A stretch of 38,706 nt of DNA from Deltaproteobacteria bacterium (GCA_031263525.1 JAISFP010000100.1:1-38706), one strand, 5' to 3'; positions 1 through 9,239 are shown, counted from the stretch's first letter. Numbers and translations: made by a program. Notes: a model not told the origin generated them from the sequence alone.

Positions 1-119
1 TCTTGGGAACACACCGGGTTTTCACACAAAAACTTGTTTGCAAATATTATGCCAAAAATTCTCTGCAAGCCTCTGCAGACCCTTTTGAATGGTTTCAGGG
101 GGGGCACCTGAACAGTTAC
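1..119. mobile_element. Right end of a GTAA-terminated short element (partial or decayed)
   Basis: Positions 101-119 read GGGGCACCTGAACAGTTAC, extended on the left by extra G residues from 98. The same terminus, in slightly altered form, ends the elements at 16102 and 38247. Its reverse complement matches the left terminus GTAACTGTTCAGG at 15919. The preceding CTGCAGACCCTTTTGAA resembles the interior of the copy near 38190. The left end and any target duplication lie outside the window or have decayed, so the extent is approximate. Confidence 0.45.
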
Positions 120-345
120 ACCCGGCGAAGCCAAGTCAAGGCCCGGCGAAACCCCTCCAAGACCCGGTGAAGCCACGTCAAGGCCCGGCAGAGGCGTGGA
201 AATGTTCCTTCAGGTTCCAGGGGAAGCCCAGCAGGGGCACGGACATACCCCGTCAAGGCCCGGCGAACCCGTCCTGGACGCGGAAAAACCACGTCATGGC
301 CACGGGGAAGCCCTGCCGGGCCGAGTTAGCCCAGCCAGGCCGCGG
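120..345. repeat. Degenerate GC-rich repeat, gene-free
   Basis: The phrase GTCAAGGCCCGGC recurs near 136, 177 and 255, with a weaker version near 290, each time within GAAGCC-like context. Short frames open on both strands here follow the repeat rather than a protein-like composition. I see no gene between the element end and the promoter near 367. Confidence 0.4.
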
Positions 346-366
346 CGGAGCCCCCAGGAAGGCAAG

Positions 367-396
367 TTGACATGCTTACGGGGCGGAATGTACTAT
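367..396 (+). promoter_or_regulatory. Putative sigma70-type promoter of the zinc-ribbon gene
   Basis: A perfect -35 box TTGACA (367-372) is followed after 18 bp by TACTAT (391-396), a 4/6 match to TATAAT, in a local AT-rich patch (TACTATATGTATAGG) inside GC-rich DNA. Transcription from here would give a 5' leader of roughly 120 nt before the ATG at 527. This is inferred from consensus only. Confidence 0.45.
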
Positions 397-526
397 ATGT
401 ATAGGCTTTTCCGGGCGGCATCCGGGGCCAGCCACGGTCCCGCCTGCCCCGAACGCCTCCTCCTCCACCCGTCCCCGGCCGCCACAGGCGGCGCCCCAGC
501 CGGTCCCGGCTCCTCCAGGAAGAACC

Positions 527-1810
527 ATGGCTAGCGACTCCCAGATAACGTGCCCGTCCTGCGGCGGCTTCATAGACGTCATACCGGGACAGTCTAAGTA
601 CACCTGCCCCTGGTGCGGGAACGACGTCGACCTGTTCAGGCTCCAGCGGCAGGCCGGTGCCCAGGGGACAGGCGCGCAGGGGGGCCAGGCGCCCTCCGCC
701 AGGGACATCAAGCTCATAGTCCCCTTCAGGGCTGACGAGAACGCCCTCCACTCCTTCGTGCTCCACAAGGCCATCGAGAACGACTACGCCCCTGACGACA
801 TACTCTCCTCTGGGAACGTCGAGTCCAAGGAGCTCCTCTACCTGCCCTTCTGGGAGGTGACGGGATCCTCGGAGATAGACTGGACGGCATCCTTCGGCTA
901 CGACCGGCAGGAGCCATACACCGCCTACGAGACGGAGACCAGGGGGGGCCGGACATACCAGAAGGCGGTCACCCGCTACCGCACTGTGACCGACTGGCGG
1001 CCCGCCTCGGGCAAGGCCCGGGCGAGCTTCAGGGCGAGGGCCTACGCCGGCAGGGACGCCGCTCCGCAGAACGTGTCCGACATGCTGGAGTCCGGGCTCC
1101 TGGGACACGCCGCCGCCCCCTTCGCCGAGGCCTACCTGGCCGGGTACTCCGTCGAGCCCTTCGCGAGGACCCAGGAGGAGTGCCGGGGCCGCTTCGACGC
1201 CCAGGCGTACTCCGCCGAGGACGCCGAGGTCCGCCGCCACGCCCAGGGCGACCGGCAGCGGGACTGGCACCACTCGGCCAGCCGCCGCTACGACGCCCCC
1301 CAGCAGTGCGTGCTCCCCCTCGCCAAGGCGGTGTTCTCCTACGCCGGCTCGAACTACACCATCTTCGCGGACGGCGTGGACATGCGCCTCGTGTCCTCTG
1401 ACCCTTTCCCCCGCGACACCAAGCGCAAGGGCAGGGTCAGCCGCGGCTTCATACCCTTCTGGCTCTCCCTCGTGGCAGGCGTCGTCTGCGCCTGCGCCAT
1501 GGGGATCGACTACGCGCATCCCGCGCCGATAGTCTGCGGTGTCCTGGCCGCCATCATCTACGGCTTCATGCGCAAGAGCTCGATCCTGAAGTCGTCCAGG
1601 AAAATCCGCCAGGCCTCTCTCGCCCAAAAGCGCCTGGACGAGTACCAGCAGCTCGGGAACCTGTCCAACGACGAGGTCCAGAGCCTGACCTCCCAGGCCG
1701 TGATCCCGAAGCCCGGCCTGCTCGCCCGCACGGGAGGGGACCTGATACTCATCCCCCTTCTCACCCTGGCCTTCGCCGGGGCCGTCATGCTGGGCTTCCT
1801 CGCCTTCTAG
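527..1810 (+). CDS. Zinc-ribbon membrane protein, function unknown
   Basis: A 427-residue protein. It starts with a four-cysteine zinc ribbon (CPSC at 9-12 and CPWC at 27-30). A central region follows with IVPF (64-67), LYLPFWEV (104-111), a TDWRPASG segment (155-162) and AYLAGY (202-207), a layout I recognise from uncharacterised bacterial proteins with a TFIIB-type zinc ribbon. Two membrane helices are likely at about 308-325 and 332-348. After a charged linker a third occupies about 405-426, at the very C-terminus. The ATG is supported by AGGA eight bases upstream and a promoter-like sequence at 367-396. The next gene begins 176 bp downstream on the same strand, so co-transcription is possible. 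Metal binding is inferred from the cysteines. The biochemical role is unknown, although such proteins often act as membrane adaptors. No truncation is visible. Confidence 0.85.
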   Translation: MASDSQITCPSCGGFIDVIPGQSKYTCPWCGNDVDLFRLQRQAGAQGTGAQGGQAPSARDIKLIVPFRADENALHSFVLHKAIENDYAPDDILSSGNVESKELLYLPFWEVTGSSEIDWTASFGYDRQEPYTAYETETRGGRTYQKAVTRYRTVTDWRPASGKARASFRARAYAGRDAAPQNVSDMLESGLLGHAAAPFAEAYLAGYSVEPFARTQEECRGRFDAQAYSAEDAEVRRHAQGDRQRDWHHSASRRYDAPQQCVLPLAKAVFSYAGSNYTIFADGVDMRLVSSDPFPRDTKRKGRVSRGFIPFWLSLVAGVVCACAMGIDYAHPAPIVCGVLAAIIYGFMRKSSILKSSRKIRQASLAQKRLDEYQQLGNLSNDEVQSLTSQAVIPKPGLLARTGGDLILIPLLTLAFAGAVMLGFLAF

Positions 1811-1986
1811 ACATCCCGGGCCCAAGTCCCGCCGGACCCTCCTCTTCCGGAAACCAGGCCCCGGCCCTCAAGGGCGGCCGCCCGGCCTTCAGTTCGGCCC
1901 CCCCCCGCCAGGGCCCGGCTCCCTTCCCGGCCCGGCGTCCCCGACCCCCCGCAGCACCCGGACACCCGGCCCTGAAGGGAGGCACC

Positions 1987-3597
1987 ATGGCAGACGACAC
2001 CACGGGAAACGCTCGCGGCAACTCCCCGGACGGGCGATCCCTCCCGGCGGGACGCAGGCGCTTCGCCTCGTGCGGCCCGGCCGACCCCGCGCTGCACTTC
2101 ACCGTCCCCGCGGAAAAGCGCCTGCCGGAGATTGCCAGGGCCCTCGCGGAAGGCGCGGCCTACGCCATCGCCCCGAAGGCCATGTCCGGGAGGACCACCC
2201 ACATGGCGTCCCTGGCCTCGGCCCTGAACCGGGGGGGCGAGGCGCTGGCGCTCCTCATGCCCCTGGAGGCGGCGGCGTCGGCCGAGGATCACGACGAGTT
2301 CCGGCGGCTCTTCGTGGCGAGGCTCAGGGAGGCGCTCGCCGAGTCGCCCGAGGAGGAGCTCAGGTCCGCCACCTTCGCGGACGAGGCCCCTGACCCGCGT
2401 CTCTTCCTGAAGCCCGCGCTCTCCAGCCTCTGCGCGTCGCTCCCGAAGCCGCTGGCGCTCTTCCTGGACGATCTCGAGACGCTCCCGAACTACTTCCTCC
2501 TCTCCCTCCTCCACCAGTTCCGGGACGCCTGGTCCGGGCGCTCGGCTTACCCCTTCCCCCGCTCCTTCGTCCTGTGCGGGGCGGCGGCCGCCAGGGAGCT
2601 CGCCCCCGCCCCGGAGGCAGGGCTCACGGGCCCGAGGCCCCTGGTGACGCTCCCGGCCCTCCCGCTGGAGATCCCGCCCTTCGAGAGGGAGGAGGCGGGA
2701 TGGCTCCTCGCCGAGCACACGCGGGAGGGGGGGAGGTCCTACACAGAGGACGCCGTGGACGAGGCCGCGTACTGGTCGGGCGGGTCGCCAGCGGCGCTGT
2801 GCGCCCTGGCCCGGACCGTTGAGGAGGACGTGCTCGCCGGCGACCCTTCCGCGGAGGCGGACGGGGGGGACTTCGACCGCGCCGCCGCCCTGGTGCTCGC
2901 GAGGCGCGAGGCCGGCATCGCCCACGCCCTCCGCGCCCTGGAGATTCCGGGCGTCGCCTCGGCTTTCGAGGCGATGATCCTGGGCGAGCCCGGCCTGCCC
3001 GCCGGGGTCTCGACGGACGACCTGAGGCGGGGCGCCGAGGCCGGGCTCGTCCGGCTGGGCGGGGGGGACTGCGCCCCCGCCTCGCCCCTCCTGCGCGACG
3101 CGGCCGCGGACGAGGCGGGCGGGCGGCTGGCTTACGGCATGCCCCGCTCCGTCGAGAACCGCCTGGCGGAGGGCCGGGAGCTGGACATGTCGGCCGTCCT
3201 CAAGGCCTTCCAGGGCTACTGGCAGGTGAAGGGCTCGAGGGTGGCGCCCCCCTTCGGCATGAAGGGGGCGCTGGGGCACCTCGCGCTCATGGCCTTCCTC
3301 CAGAAGGTGACCGCCGACGGCGGGGAGGTCCTGAGGGAGTACGGCCTGGGCAGGGGCCGGCTGGATCTTCTCGTGCGCTTCAGGGGCTCGGTCTTCCCGG
3401 TGGGCGCGGTGACGAACGAGTCCGAGGCTCTCCTGAAGGAAAGCCTCCTGCAGATGACGCGCTACGTGGACCGCCTGCGCACGAGGACCGGGTGGCTCGT
3501 CGCCTTCGACCCGGACCCTTCCGTTGGCTGGGAAAGGAAGCTCTTCTGGCGCTCCGACAAGCACGAGGGCCGGACCGTGCATGTGGTGGGCGCCTGA
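1987..3597 (+). CDS. AAA-ATPase/PD-(D/E)XK-family protein with degenerate active-site motifs
   Basis: A 536-residue protein preceded by a strong GGGAGG four bases before the ATG. The N-terminus FASCGPADPALHFTVPAEKRLPE (about 26-48) matches the start of a widespread AAA-like family, FNTxGPCxPxxHYMLPPExRLPE. That family carries the ATP loop APRQTGKTT. Here the loop reads APKAMSGRTT (62-71), with the invariant Lys replaced by Arg and one extra residue. Walker B (LFLDDLETL, 158-166) is retained. The C-terminal half keeps the nuclease-like frame EYGLGRGRLDLLVRF (451-465) and TGWLVAFD (501-508). Where the family has the catalytic E-L-K there is PVGAVTN (471-477). The family's usual length is kept, with no frameshift. 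I infer a folded protein that has probably lost nuclease activity and may have weakened ATP hydrolysis. Its role is unknown; defence or mobile-element association is common for relatives. Confidence 0.8.
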   Translation: MADDTTGNARGNSPDGRSLPAGRRRFASCGPADPALHFTVPAEKRLPEIARALAEGAAYAIAPKAMSGRTTHMASLASALNRGGEALALLMPLEAAASAEDHDEFRRLFVARLREALAESPEEELRSATFADEAPDPRLFLKPALSSLCASLPKPLALFLDDLETLPNYFLLSLLHQFRDAWSGRSAYPFPRSFVLCGAAAARELAPAPEAGLTGPRPLVTLPALPLEIPPFEREEAGWLLAEHTREGGRSYTEDAVDEAAYWSGGSPAALCALARTVEEDVLAGDPSAEADGGDFDRAAALVLARREAGIAHALRALEIPGVASAFEAMILGEPGLPAGVSTDDLRRGAEAGLVRLGGGDCAPASPLLRDAAADEAGGRLAYGMPRSVENRLAEGRELDMSAVLKAFQGYWQVKGSRVAPPFGMKGALGHLALMAFLQKVTADGGEVLREYGLGRGRLDLLVRFRGSVFPVGAVTNESEALLKESLLQMTRYVDRLRTRTGWLVAFDPDPSVGWERKLFWRSDKHEGRTVHVVGA

Positions 3598-3975
3598 AAA
3601 TGCCCGCCCGTCCCGCGACGTGCCTTCAGTCGCGACCGAGCCGGGCGTCCGACCCGCCTCGGCCCGGTCCGGTCCGGTCGCCAGGCACCCAGAATACGCG
3701 CGCGGCCGGCAGCCGCTGCAGGGCGGGAGGCCGGAAGTCTCGCGAAGACGGCCGACCGGGCCGCTATTCTCGGGAAGGCGGGAGGCCGTGAGTCTCGGGA
3801 AGACAGGCGACCGGAAGCTGCGGGAAGACGGGAAGCGGAAGCCTCTGGAAGGCGGGATGCCCTTCTGCCGGGGCTGGACTGCCTGATCTCCTGCTTGAGC
3901 CCGCCATGCCGGAGAAGGACGCAGGGAGAAGCCCCATTCAGCCCGATGCCGAACTTCTGCAAACATGAACACGAA
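3598..3975. repeat. GC-rich degenerate short repeats, no gene seen
   Basis: Between 3720 and 3860 variations on GGGAAGACGGGAGGC recur every 15-20 bases (CTCGGGAAGGCGGGAGG, CTCGGGAAGACAGGC, TGCGGGAAGACGGGAAG). Frames crossing it on either strand show only S/R/L/P-type repeats. No convincing terminator follows the gene ending at 3597; a weak hairpin near 3613 (CGCGAC...GTCGCG) lacks a T tract. Confidence 0.35.
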
Positions 3976-4250
3976 AATGTAGAAAAATTTGAGTTCAACA
4001 CATAGATTAAAATATTATAATTCTATTCTTGTTCATTCTTATTCTTTGCGGATAATTTAGGAATTTTAAATATTATATTAATAATATCGCAAATATTAAT
4101 AATGCAAGTATCTAGCTAAGATGAATTAAAATACATTTAAATGGCTACTAAGCAATATCTATCTATATTAATTCTCCTTTTAGATTGATATATGAATAAT
4201 ATTGCTCACATTCTGACTAGCATCTTCCCTAAAACCGCAAGAATTGCCAG
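3976..4250. other. AT-rich spacer, no gene seen
   Basis: An abrupt drop to about 20-25% GC after the GC-rich stretch, with poly-A/T runs and ATATTA-like motifs. No coding frame with protein-like composition and no repeat or RNA gene was recognised. Similar AT-rich blocks occur at 15100-15260, 17300-18170 and 24650-26200. Confidence 0.4.
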
Positions 4251-6450
4251 ACTAATAAGGCAGTTGCAGGTCGGATGCCGGGACAGTGGCCGGCCCGGAT
4301 GCCGGCATCACCCCCCTGCGGACGCCGGCATCACTGCCCTGCGGATGCCGCCACCCCATCTGCTCCGGATGCCTTTAAAGCGCCTGCCGTCGTCCCCCAC
4401 CGAAATACAGGCTTTCGGACGTCCGGCACCCTCCCTTCGCCAAGGCTCCCGTTCGGCTCCCAGACCTCCGGCCTGTCCCGGCCCTGGATTCCTCCAAAAG
4501 CCTGACATCCACATGCTCCCCGCCCGCCCTCGGACGCCCGTAGTTCGGATTCTCGAATTACGGCTGCCCGGCAAGTGTCCCCCGGCCCGGCCAAGGATGC
4601 CTCCGGGACGGATGCCAGGCATCCGTCCCCCCCAAGCATTGGATGCCCTCCGGAAACCCGACATCCACATGCTCCCCGCCCGCCCTCGGACGCCCGCAGC
4701 TCGGATTCACGCATCACGGCTGCCCGGCAACTGTCCCCCGGCCCGGCCAAGGACGCCTCCGGGACGGATGCCCGGCATCCGGCCCCCCCAAGCCTTGGAT
4801 GTCCTCCGAATGCCTGACATCCACATCCTCCCCGCCTGGCCTCGGACGCCCGCAGTTCGGATTCACGCATCACGGCTGCCCGGCAACTGTCCCCCGCCCC
4901 GGCCCTGGACCGTCCATGGCTAGGATTGCCACATTGCGGATGCCCGCCATCCGTCCACTCCAAGGATTGGAAGTCCTTCGGAAGCCTGACTTCCTCCCCC
5001 GCAGCTTTTGACGCGTTTCGGAAGCCGGGAAGGCCGGAAAAGCGTATGCCGCAGGCCCGCCACACGAGAGAGTCCGCGAGAGGGCCCAACAGGATGTGGC
5101 GGATGCGGAAACGGATGCTGCCCGAACATCCGGGCGGGCAGGAGCCCATTCGCGTTGTATTCTGCGGACTTTCGCAAATTCGGCATCCTCTGACATCCCC
5201 CTCTTCTTTAAAAGGTATCTGTTCACTGCTTATTTGAGGAGACTGCCTCCGAACCCAGGACGGCCTTCTTCCGAGCCCAGGGAGAGCCTTCCTTGGCTAA
5301 TATTGCGGCCTCCCTACTGATTTGGAGGCCATTCCCCGAAGCAGGGCAGACTCCCTCTGTACTCTGAGGCAACTCCCGCCGAGCTCAGGGTGACTTCAAG
5401 GTTGAACGCATGCCTTCTTCATATGTGTAGTTGGCTGTCAGACATCCGGCCCGCCCCGGCCTCGAATTTGCCTTTCGTGCGCCAGGCATCCTCCCCCTCC
5501 CGGATTCGAATGCCGTCAGGCCTCTCGGCATCCGCCCCGCCCGGACTTGGATGCCTGGAGGAGGCCTGGCCGGCATCCGCCCCTTCCGCCTCGGATGCCT
5601 GGAGGAGGTTTGCCCGGCTTCCGTCCCTTTCAGGGATGCCGGGCATCCGCCCCGTAAACAGGTGAAGCATTTCGTACGCCCGGAATGCCGGGGATCATAC
5701 GCCTGGAAGGCTGGGAACCTCCATGGCAGAGGCCAGCAGCGGGAAAAAGTCCGCAAGGGGCACGACAGGATGTGGCGGATGCGGAAACGGATGCTGCCTG
5801 AACATCCGGGCGGGTCTGAGCCCATTCGCGTTTCATTTCGCGGGATTTCGTAAATCCTGCATCCTCTGACCCCCCTCGGCTTCCGCTGCCGTTCGGGGCC
5901 CTGACATCCGGACCGCCTCAGCTCAGGCCGCCTTTCGTAAGACCAGCCACCTCCGCCGCCTCATCTTCGTATGCCGTCAGTCTCCCAGAAAGCCGCCATC
6001 CCGGCCTCGGATGTCCCCAGGATACATGCCCGCCCGGCATCCGCCTCACCCGGCCTCGGCTCCCTCCGGGACGGATGCCCGGCTTCCGCCCATCCCTGCC
6101 TCGGGGACGCCCGCAGGATGTATGCCCTACATCCTCTCCCCCCATCCTTGGATGCCTCAGGACGGATGCCCGGCATCCTCCCCACCTGCCCCGGATGCCT
6201 CCGCGAAGCAAGTCCGGCTTCACCCCCCAAGCTGTGGATGTGTTCAGGATACCAGACATCCACCTGTCAACTTTGGACTCATTTCGGACAACCGACAGGC
6301 CGGAAAAGCGTATGGCACGGGCGGCCCGCGCGATAGAGTCCGGTGCCGGGCACAACGGGATGTGGCGGATGCCGCGGCGGATGCTGCCCGAACATCCCGG
6401 GGGCCCGAGCCCATTCGTGTTTAATTACGCGGGGTTTCGCCAATTTCGGT
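4251..6450. repeat. Compound repeat region: GGATGCC/GGCATCC array plus a conserved 100-170-bp module in three copies
   Basis: Three copies of a conserved block start at 5093, 5769 and 6359. All share GATGTGGCGGATGC, GGATGCTGCC, GAACATCC and GAGCCCATTCG in that order. The first two continue to GCATCCTCTGAC. Upstream of copies 1 and 3 is GGCCGGAAAAGCGTATG (5032 and 6299). Between blocks, GGATGCC and its complement GGCATCC recur densely, with seven occurrences between 5485 and 5648, often as facing pairs able to pair in hairpins. Long frames are open in several phases, but they follow the repeats and change sense between copies, so I do not call them genes. Confidence 0.7.
4501..4985. repeat. 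156-bp tandem repeat, about three copies
   Basis: CTGACATCCACATGCTCCCC-type sequence recurs at 4501, 4657 and 4813, exactly 156 bp apart. Copies 1 and 2 are close matches along their full length, including GCTGCCCGGCAA and CCGGGACGGATGCC. Copy 3 diverges after about 100 bp. Because 156 is a multiple of three, the frames stay open (repeats of about 52 residues, rich in P and R), which mimics coding potential. It forms the left part of the compound repeat region. Confidence 0.75.
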
Positions 6451-6968
6451 TCTGCCGGGGAAAACATCCGGGATGCCGGCCAGAAAAAGGCGCGGGAATT
6501 ACCGGTGTCCAGGCATCCGGGACAGAACGCCCGGCCCGGCCCCATAAAGCCCGCCCCCGTCCCGGAGAAGGTGCAAATCTTGAAAAAAATCCCATAACCC
6601 GGCGTTTACGCGGGATTTGGAGATTTCTCGCCGCAGGATGCCGCCCCAGGGCTGATCCAGCATCCTTCCGCCCCGGGGCCGGGTGTTCCGAAACACGAGA
6701 GAAAATTTTTGAAAAACCAATAATTATGTACTTTATTGCTGCTTTTAAATATTTGCCATCGTCAGGTTGCAATATCGGTTCCGGCCCCGCATCCGTCGCC
6801 TCCGGGACACGGAGGGCCAGAGGTCCGCAAGTCCAGAGGAAGCAAATGCTGGCTAAACTCCAAGAGGGGGCATCTTTCGCGTGAAACCCGGCATTTTGAG
6901 CTAGATTTGGCGATTTGGCCCGGCAGGATGCCGCCATTGTGCCGGCCAGTCGTCCCCCGGCTCCGAAG
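6451..6968. other. Gene-free stretch, mixed composition
   Basis: GC-rich sequence interrupted by a short AT-rich patch near 6690-6770 (AATTATGTACTTTATTGC). Frames on both strands have no recognisable protein. I see nothing further that can be named. Confidence 0.3.
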
Positions 6969-7118
6969 GATTCGGTGAGATCCGGGAATATCCGGAAAGA
7001 TTCGGGGAGATTCGGACAAATTAAGGGAGATTCAGAAAGATTCAGAGATATCAAGGGAGATTCGAGGAGATTCGGAGAGATTCTAGGAGATTGCGTGAAA
7101 TTCAGGGGGCTCCGGGGA
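6969..7118. repeat. Decanucleotide tandem array, about 15 units
   Basis: Sequence written in blocks of ten from 6969 reads GATTCGGTGA, GATCCGGGAA, TATCCGGAAA, GATTCGGGGA, GATTCGGACA, AATTAAGGGA, GATTCAGAAA, GATTCAGAGA, TATCAAGGGA, GATTCGAGGA, GATTCGGAGA, GATTCTAGGA, GATTGCGTGA and so on. The period is exactly 10 with no slippage across about 150 bp. The consensus is GATTCGGGGA, placing an ATT step about once per helical turn. On the minus strand the pattern creates a spurious ten-residue repeat (ESPLI-like), which is not evidence of a gene. Confidence 0.85.
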
Positions 7119-7800
7119 CTTGTGATTCCCTGTCCCGAAAGGGGTAATTTTGGAGAAGGCCCGAAATCCGGCACGTTTTGAGTGAAACCCAGAGTTTAAG
7201 GCCGGATTTCATGATCCGCCCTGCAGGATGCAGCCGCGGGGCCGGCCACTCATCCCTTCGGCCCGCGAAGACTCGGGGAACCAAATTCAGACGAAAAAAT
7301 GTCAAAATCCTTCATTTCTGCGATTTTCAGAGCATTTTGCAAAAAGTAACATTCGGGATGCCGTTCCGCACCCACACATCCCTCCGCTCCGGGGAACCTA
7401 TAGGTTCCCCTGCCCTAAACTGGCCAATTTTCCTTGACTTTCGCAGCGTCTGCCCATATCATAATTCCGAATTGTAACTACAGCCCTGTCATGATGCGTT
7501 TCCGGAGCTCATGATCACCCCGGAGCCAGCCTTCAGCATCCCGTCCCGGATGCATCCCCCGGGACATCCCGTCCGCCGCCGCAGGCCGACATCCGTGATG
7601 TCCGCGCCACCTGCCGGGGAACGGAGCATCCTGACCAGGGTCCCGACCGGTCCTGCTTGCCGAACGGGAGCGAATGCCGGCAGGACCTCCCCAGTACCGT
7701 ATTCCCTGGCTTTTCACTACATGCGTTCGGGCCGGATTGCGGGTCGCTCTGACCCCTGCCCGCAGCCTCCTGCCTGCCGAGCCGGCCAGGACGCCCTGCC
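7119..7800. other. Gene-free stretch
   Basis: Mostly GC-rich with a lower-GC segment near 7180-7480. Overlapping frames exist on both strands but none has a ribosome-binding site, recognisable domain or consistent codon usage. No RNA gene or terminator was recognised. Confidence 0.3.
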
Positions 7801-7961
7801 GCCTCCTCAAGCCGTACGGCTCTCTCCTCAGGCCGCACGGCTCTCCCTCAGGCCGCACGGCTCTCCCTCAGGCCGCGCGGCTCTCCCTCAGGCCGCACGG
7901 CTCTCCCTCAGGCCGCACGGCTCTCCCTCAGGCCGCACGGCTCTCTCCGCAAGCCGCACGG
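7801..7961. repeat. 20-bp tandem repeat, about seven to eight copies
   Basis: The unit CTCTCCCTCAGGCCGCACGG is repeated exactly at 7841, 7861 (one change), 7881, 7901 and 7921, with variant copies at 7801, 7821 and 7941. The 20-bp period is not a multiple of three, so every frame cycles through the same residues. This argues against coding. Confidence 0.85.
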
Positions 7962-8150
7962 CTCACCTCGAGCCTCACGGTTCACTCCTCATGCCTCAAG
8001 CATCAGGATCATGCCTCACGGCTCACAGCTCACTTCAAGCCTCATGCCATACTGCTTTCGCCTCACGCCTCACGCCTCACGCCTCACGCCTCACGCCTCA
8101 CTTCAAGCCTCATGCCATACTGCTCACGCCTCACACCCCTCATGCCTTAC
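7962..8150. repeat. GCCTCAC heptamer array inside a 68-bp repeat
   Basis: GCCTCAC is repeated six times without interruption from 8060 to 8101. It is flanked by two copies of CACTTCAAGCCTCATGCCA (8031 and 8099, 68 bp apart). Related CTCACGG and CTCATGC words extend left to about 7970. It is a low-complexity minisatellite with no coding signature. Confidence 0.8.
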
Positions 8151-9060
8151 TCCCTCCCCTTCAAATCCCGCCTGCCGCCTCCTGGCGGCTTCCCCTCCCT
8201 GCCCGACCGGCCCCCGCGAAACTCCGGGGGAGCAGTCAGCCGCTCCCCCCGCGTCCCGGCCAAGCCTATATTCCGCAAGAGATCTGACGGACTCCGCAGG
8301 ATCCGCCGCCTGAGCCTCCCCGGGCTCTCCGCCGCACGATCCCCGTTGCGACCTGGCCTGACGCCGGAGGCTTTCCCTCCCAGGCCGTGCCGCAGGCACA
8401 TGTCCCGTCCTGGGGAGCCGCCAGTACCCCCGGCCGCGTCCGCCCGTCCGAGGCTGACGCAGACTGCGGCCCCCCTGCCGAGGAGGCGGATGAAGACTGC
8501 GGCCACCCCGCCGAGACAGCCGCGACCGGCAGGCTGCATCGGCCCCGGACCGCCCGGCGGCATGCGCTACGGCTGCCTAACGCGGCAAGACGGTCCTGCT
8601 TCAGGCTGGAGCCCGGCCCTGGACACGGTCGCTCCTGAGTAGCAGACAGCTCCGCGATTCACAGACGGCCCGGCGGACGCGGCTTCCGGCGAAAGAGCCC
8701 GCCTGGCCCGCAAGCGACCCTGTTCCCTGTCCCGGGGGACGAAGACGGACCGAGCGGCCGCCGCCGTCCCGGACACGCTGGCACGTCCGGGACGGCGCGG
8801 CATCCTGCAGGCCCATGACGCCCCGGAGCATATCCGGCTTTCCGTACATACGCCCTCCCTCATCCGGGACACAGCTTCCGGCATCCGGCCTGCCCGAACC
8901 TGCTTCCGAGATACGGTCCTCCTCAAGAGAGGCCCTCCCGCCTGCCGAATCCGGGTTCCGAACCGAACTGCGGCCCGTTTCAGAATCATCCGGCATTCTG
9001 CCGGCAGATCTTGAAGGCATCCGCACCTCATGTCATCCTGACCCGCATCCGGCTTAAGGA
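8151..9060. other. GC-rich stretch with no supportable gene
   Basis: Long frames are open on both strands, as expected in GC-rich DNA. None starts behind a ribosome-binding site, and the implied proteins are dominated by R, P, G, S and A without a recognisable domain. I see no repeat as regular as those on either side. Confidence 0.3.
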
Positions 9061-9105
9061 ATCCGGATGGCAGGCCTTCCGGACATCCGGCTTCCGGCCC
9101 AGTTC

Positions 9106-9221
9106 GGATGTCCGGCCTTCCGGACATCCGCCTTTCGGCAGCCGGATGTCCGGCCTTGGGGACATCCGCCTTTCGGCAGCCGGATGTCCGGCCTTGGGGG
9201 ACATCCGCCTTTCGACTTGTC
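9106..9221. repeat. 38-bp tandem repeat with built-in inverted repeat
   Basis: Units begin with GGATGTCCGGCCTT at 9106, 9144 and 9182 (38-bp spacing). Each ends in GACATCCGCCTTTCGGCAGCC in full or in part. Within a unit GGATGTCC and GGACATCC face each other and could form a stem. Copies 1 and 2 are nearly identical and copy 3 decays after about 30 bp. Confidence 0.8.
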
Positions 9222-9239
9222 CGACCGACCGGTCTTCCT

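Noticed and set aside
326-1825. A 499-codon minus-strand open frame
   Set aside because: It is antisense to the zinc-ribbon gene, which has a clear zinc ribbon, membrane helices and a ribosome-binding site.
1807-3972. A 721-codon minus-strand open frame
   Set aside because: It is antisense to the AAA/PD-(D/E)XK-like gene. It is long only because GC-rich third positions remove stops on the other strand.
4192-4923. A 243-codon open frame with 52-residue repeats
   Set aside because: The frame stays open because the 156-bp DNA repeat is a multiple of three. Other frames are open too, composition is P/R-rich, and there is no ribosome-binding site.
7511-8642. Overlapping plus-strand frames of 258 and 322 codons
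   Set aside because: They run through 20-bp and 7-bp arrays whose period is not a multiple of three, so the repeated peptide is only an effect of the DNA repeat.
9106-9221. Possible CRISPR array (repeats of 38 bp)
   Set aside because: Units are directly tandem without unique spacers, and no cas gene is present.
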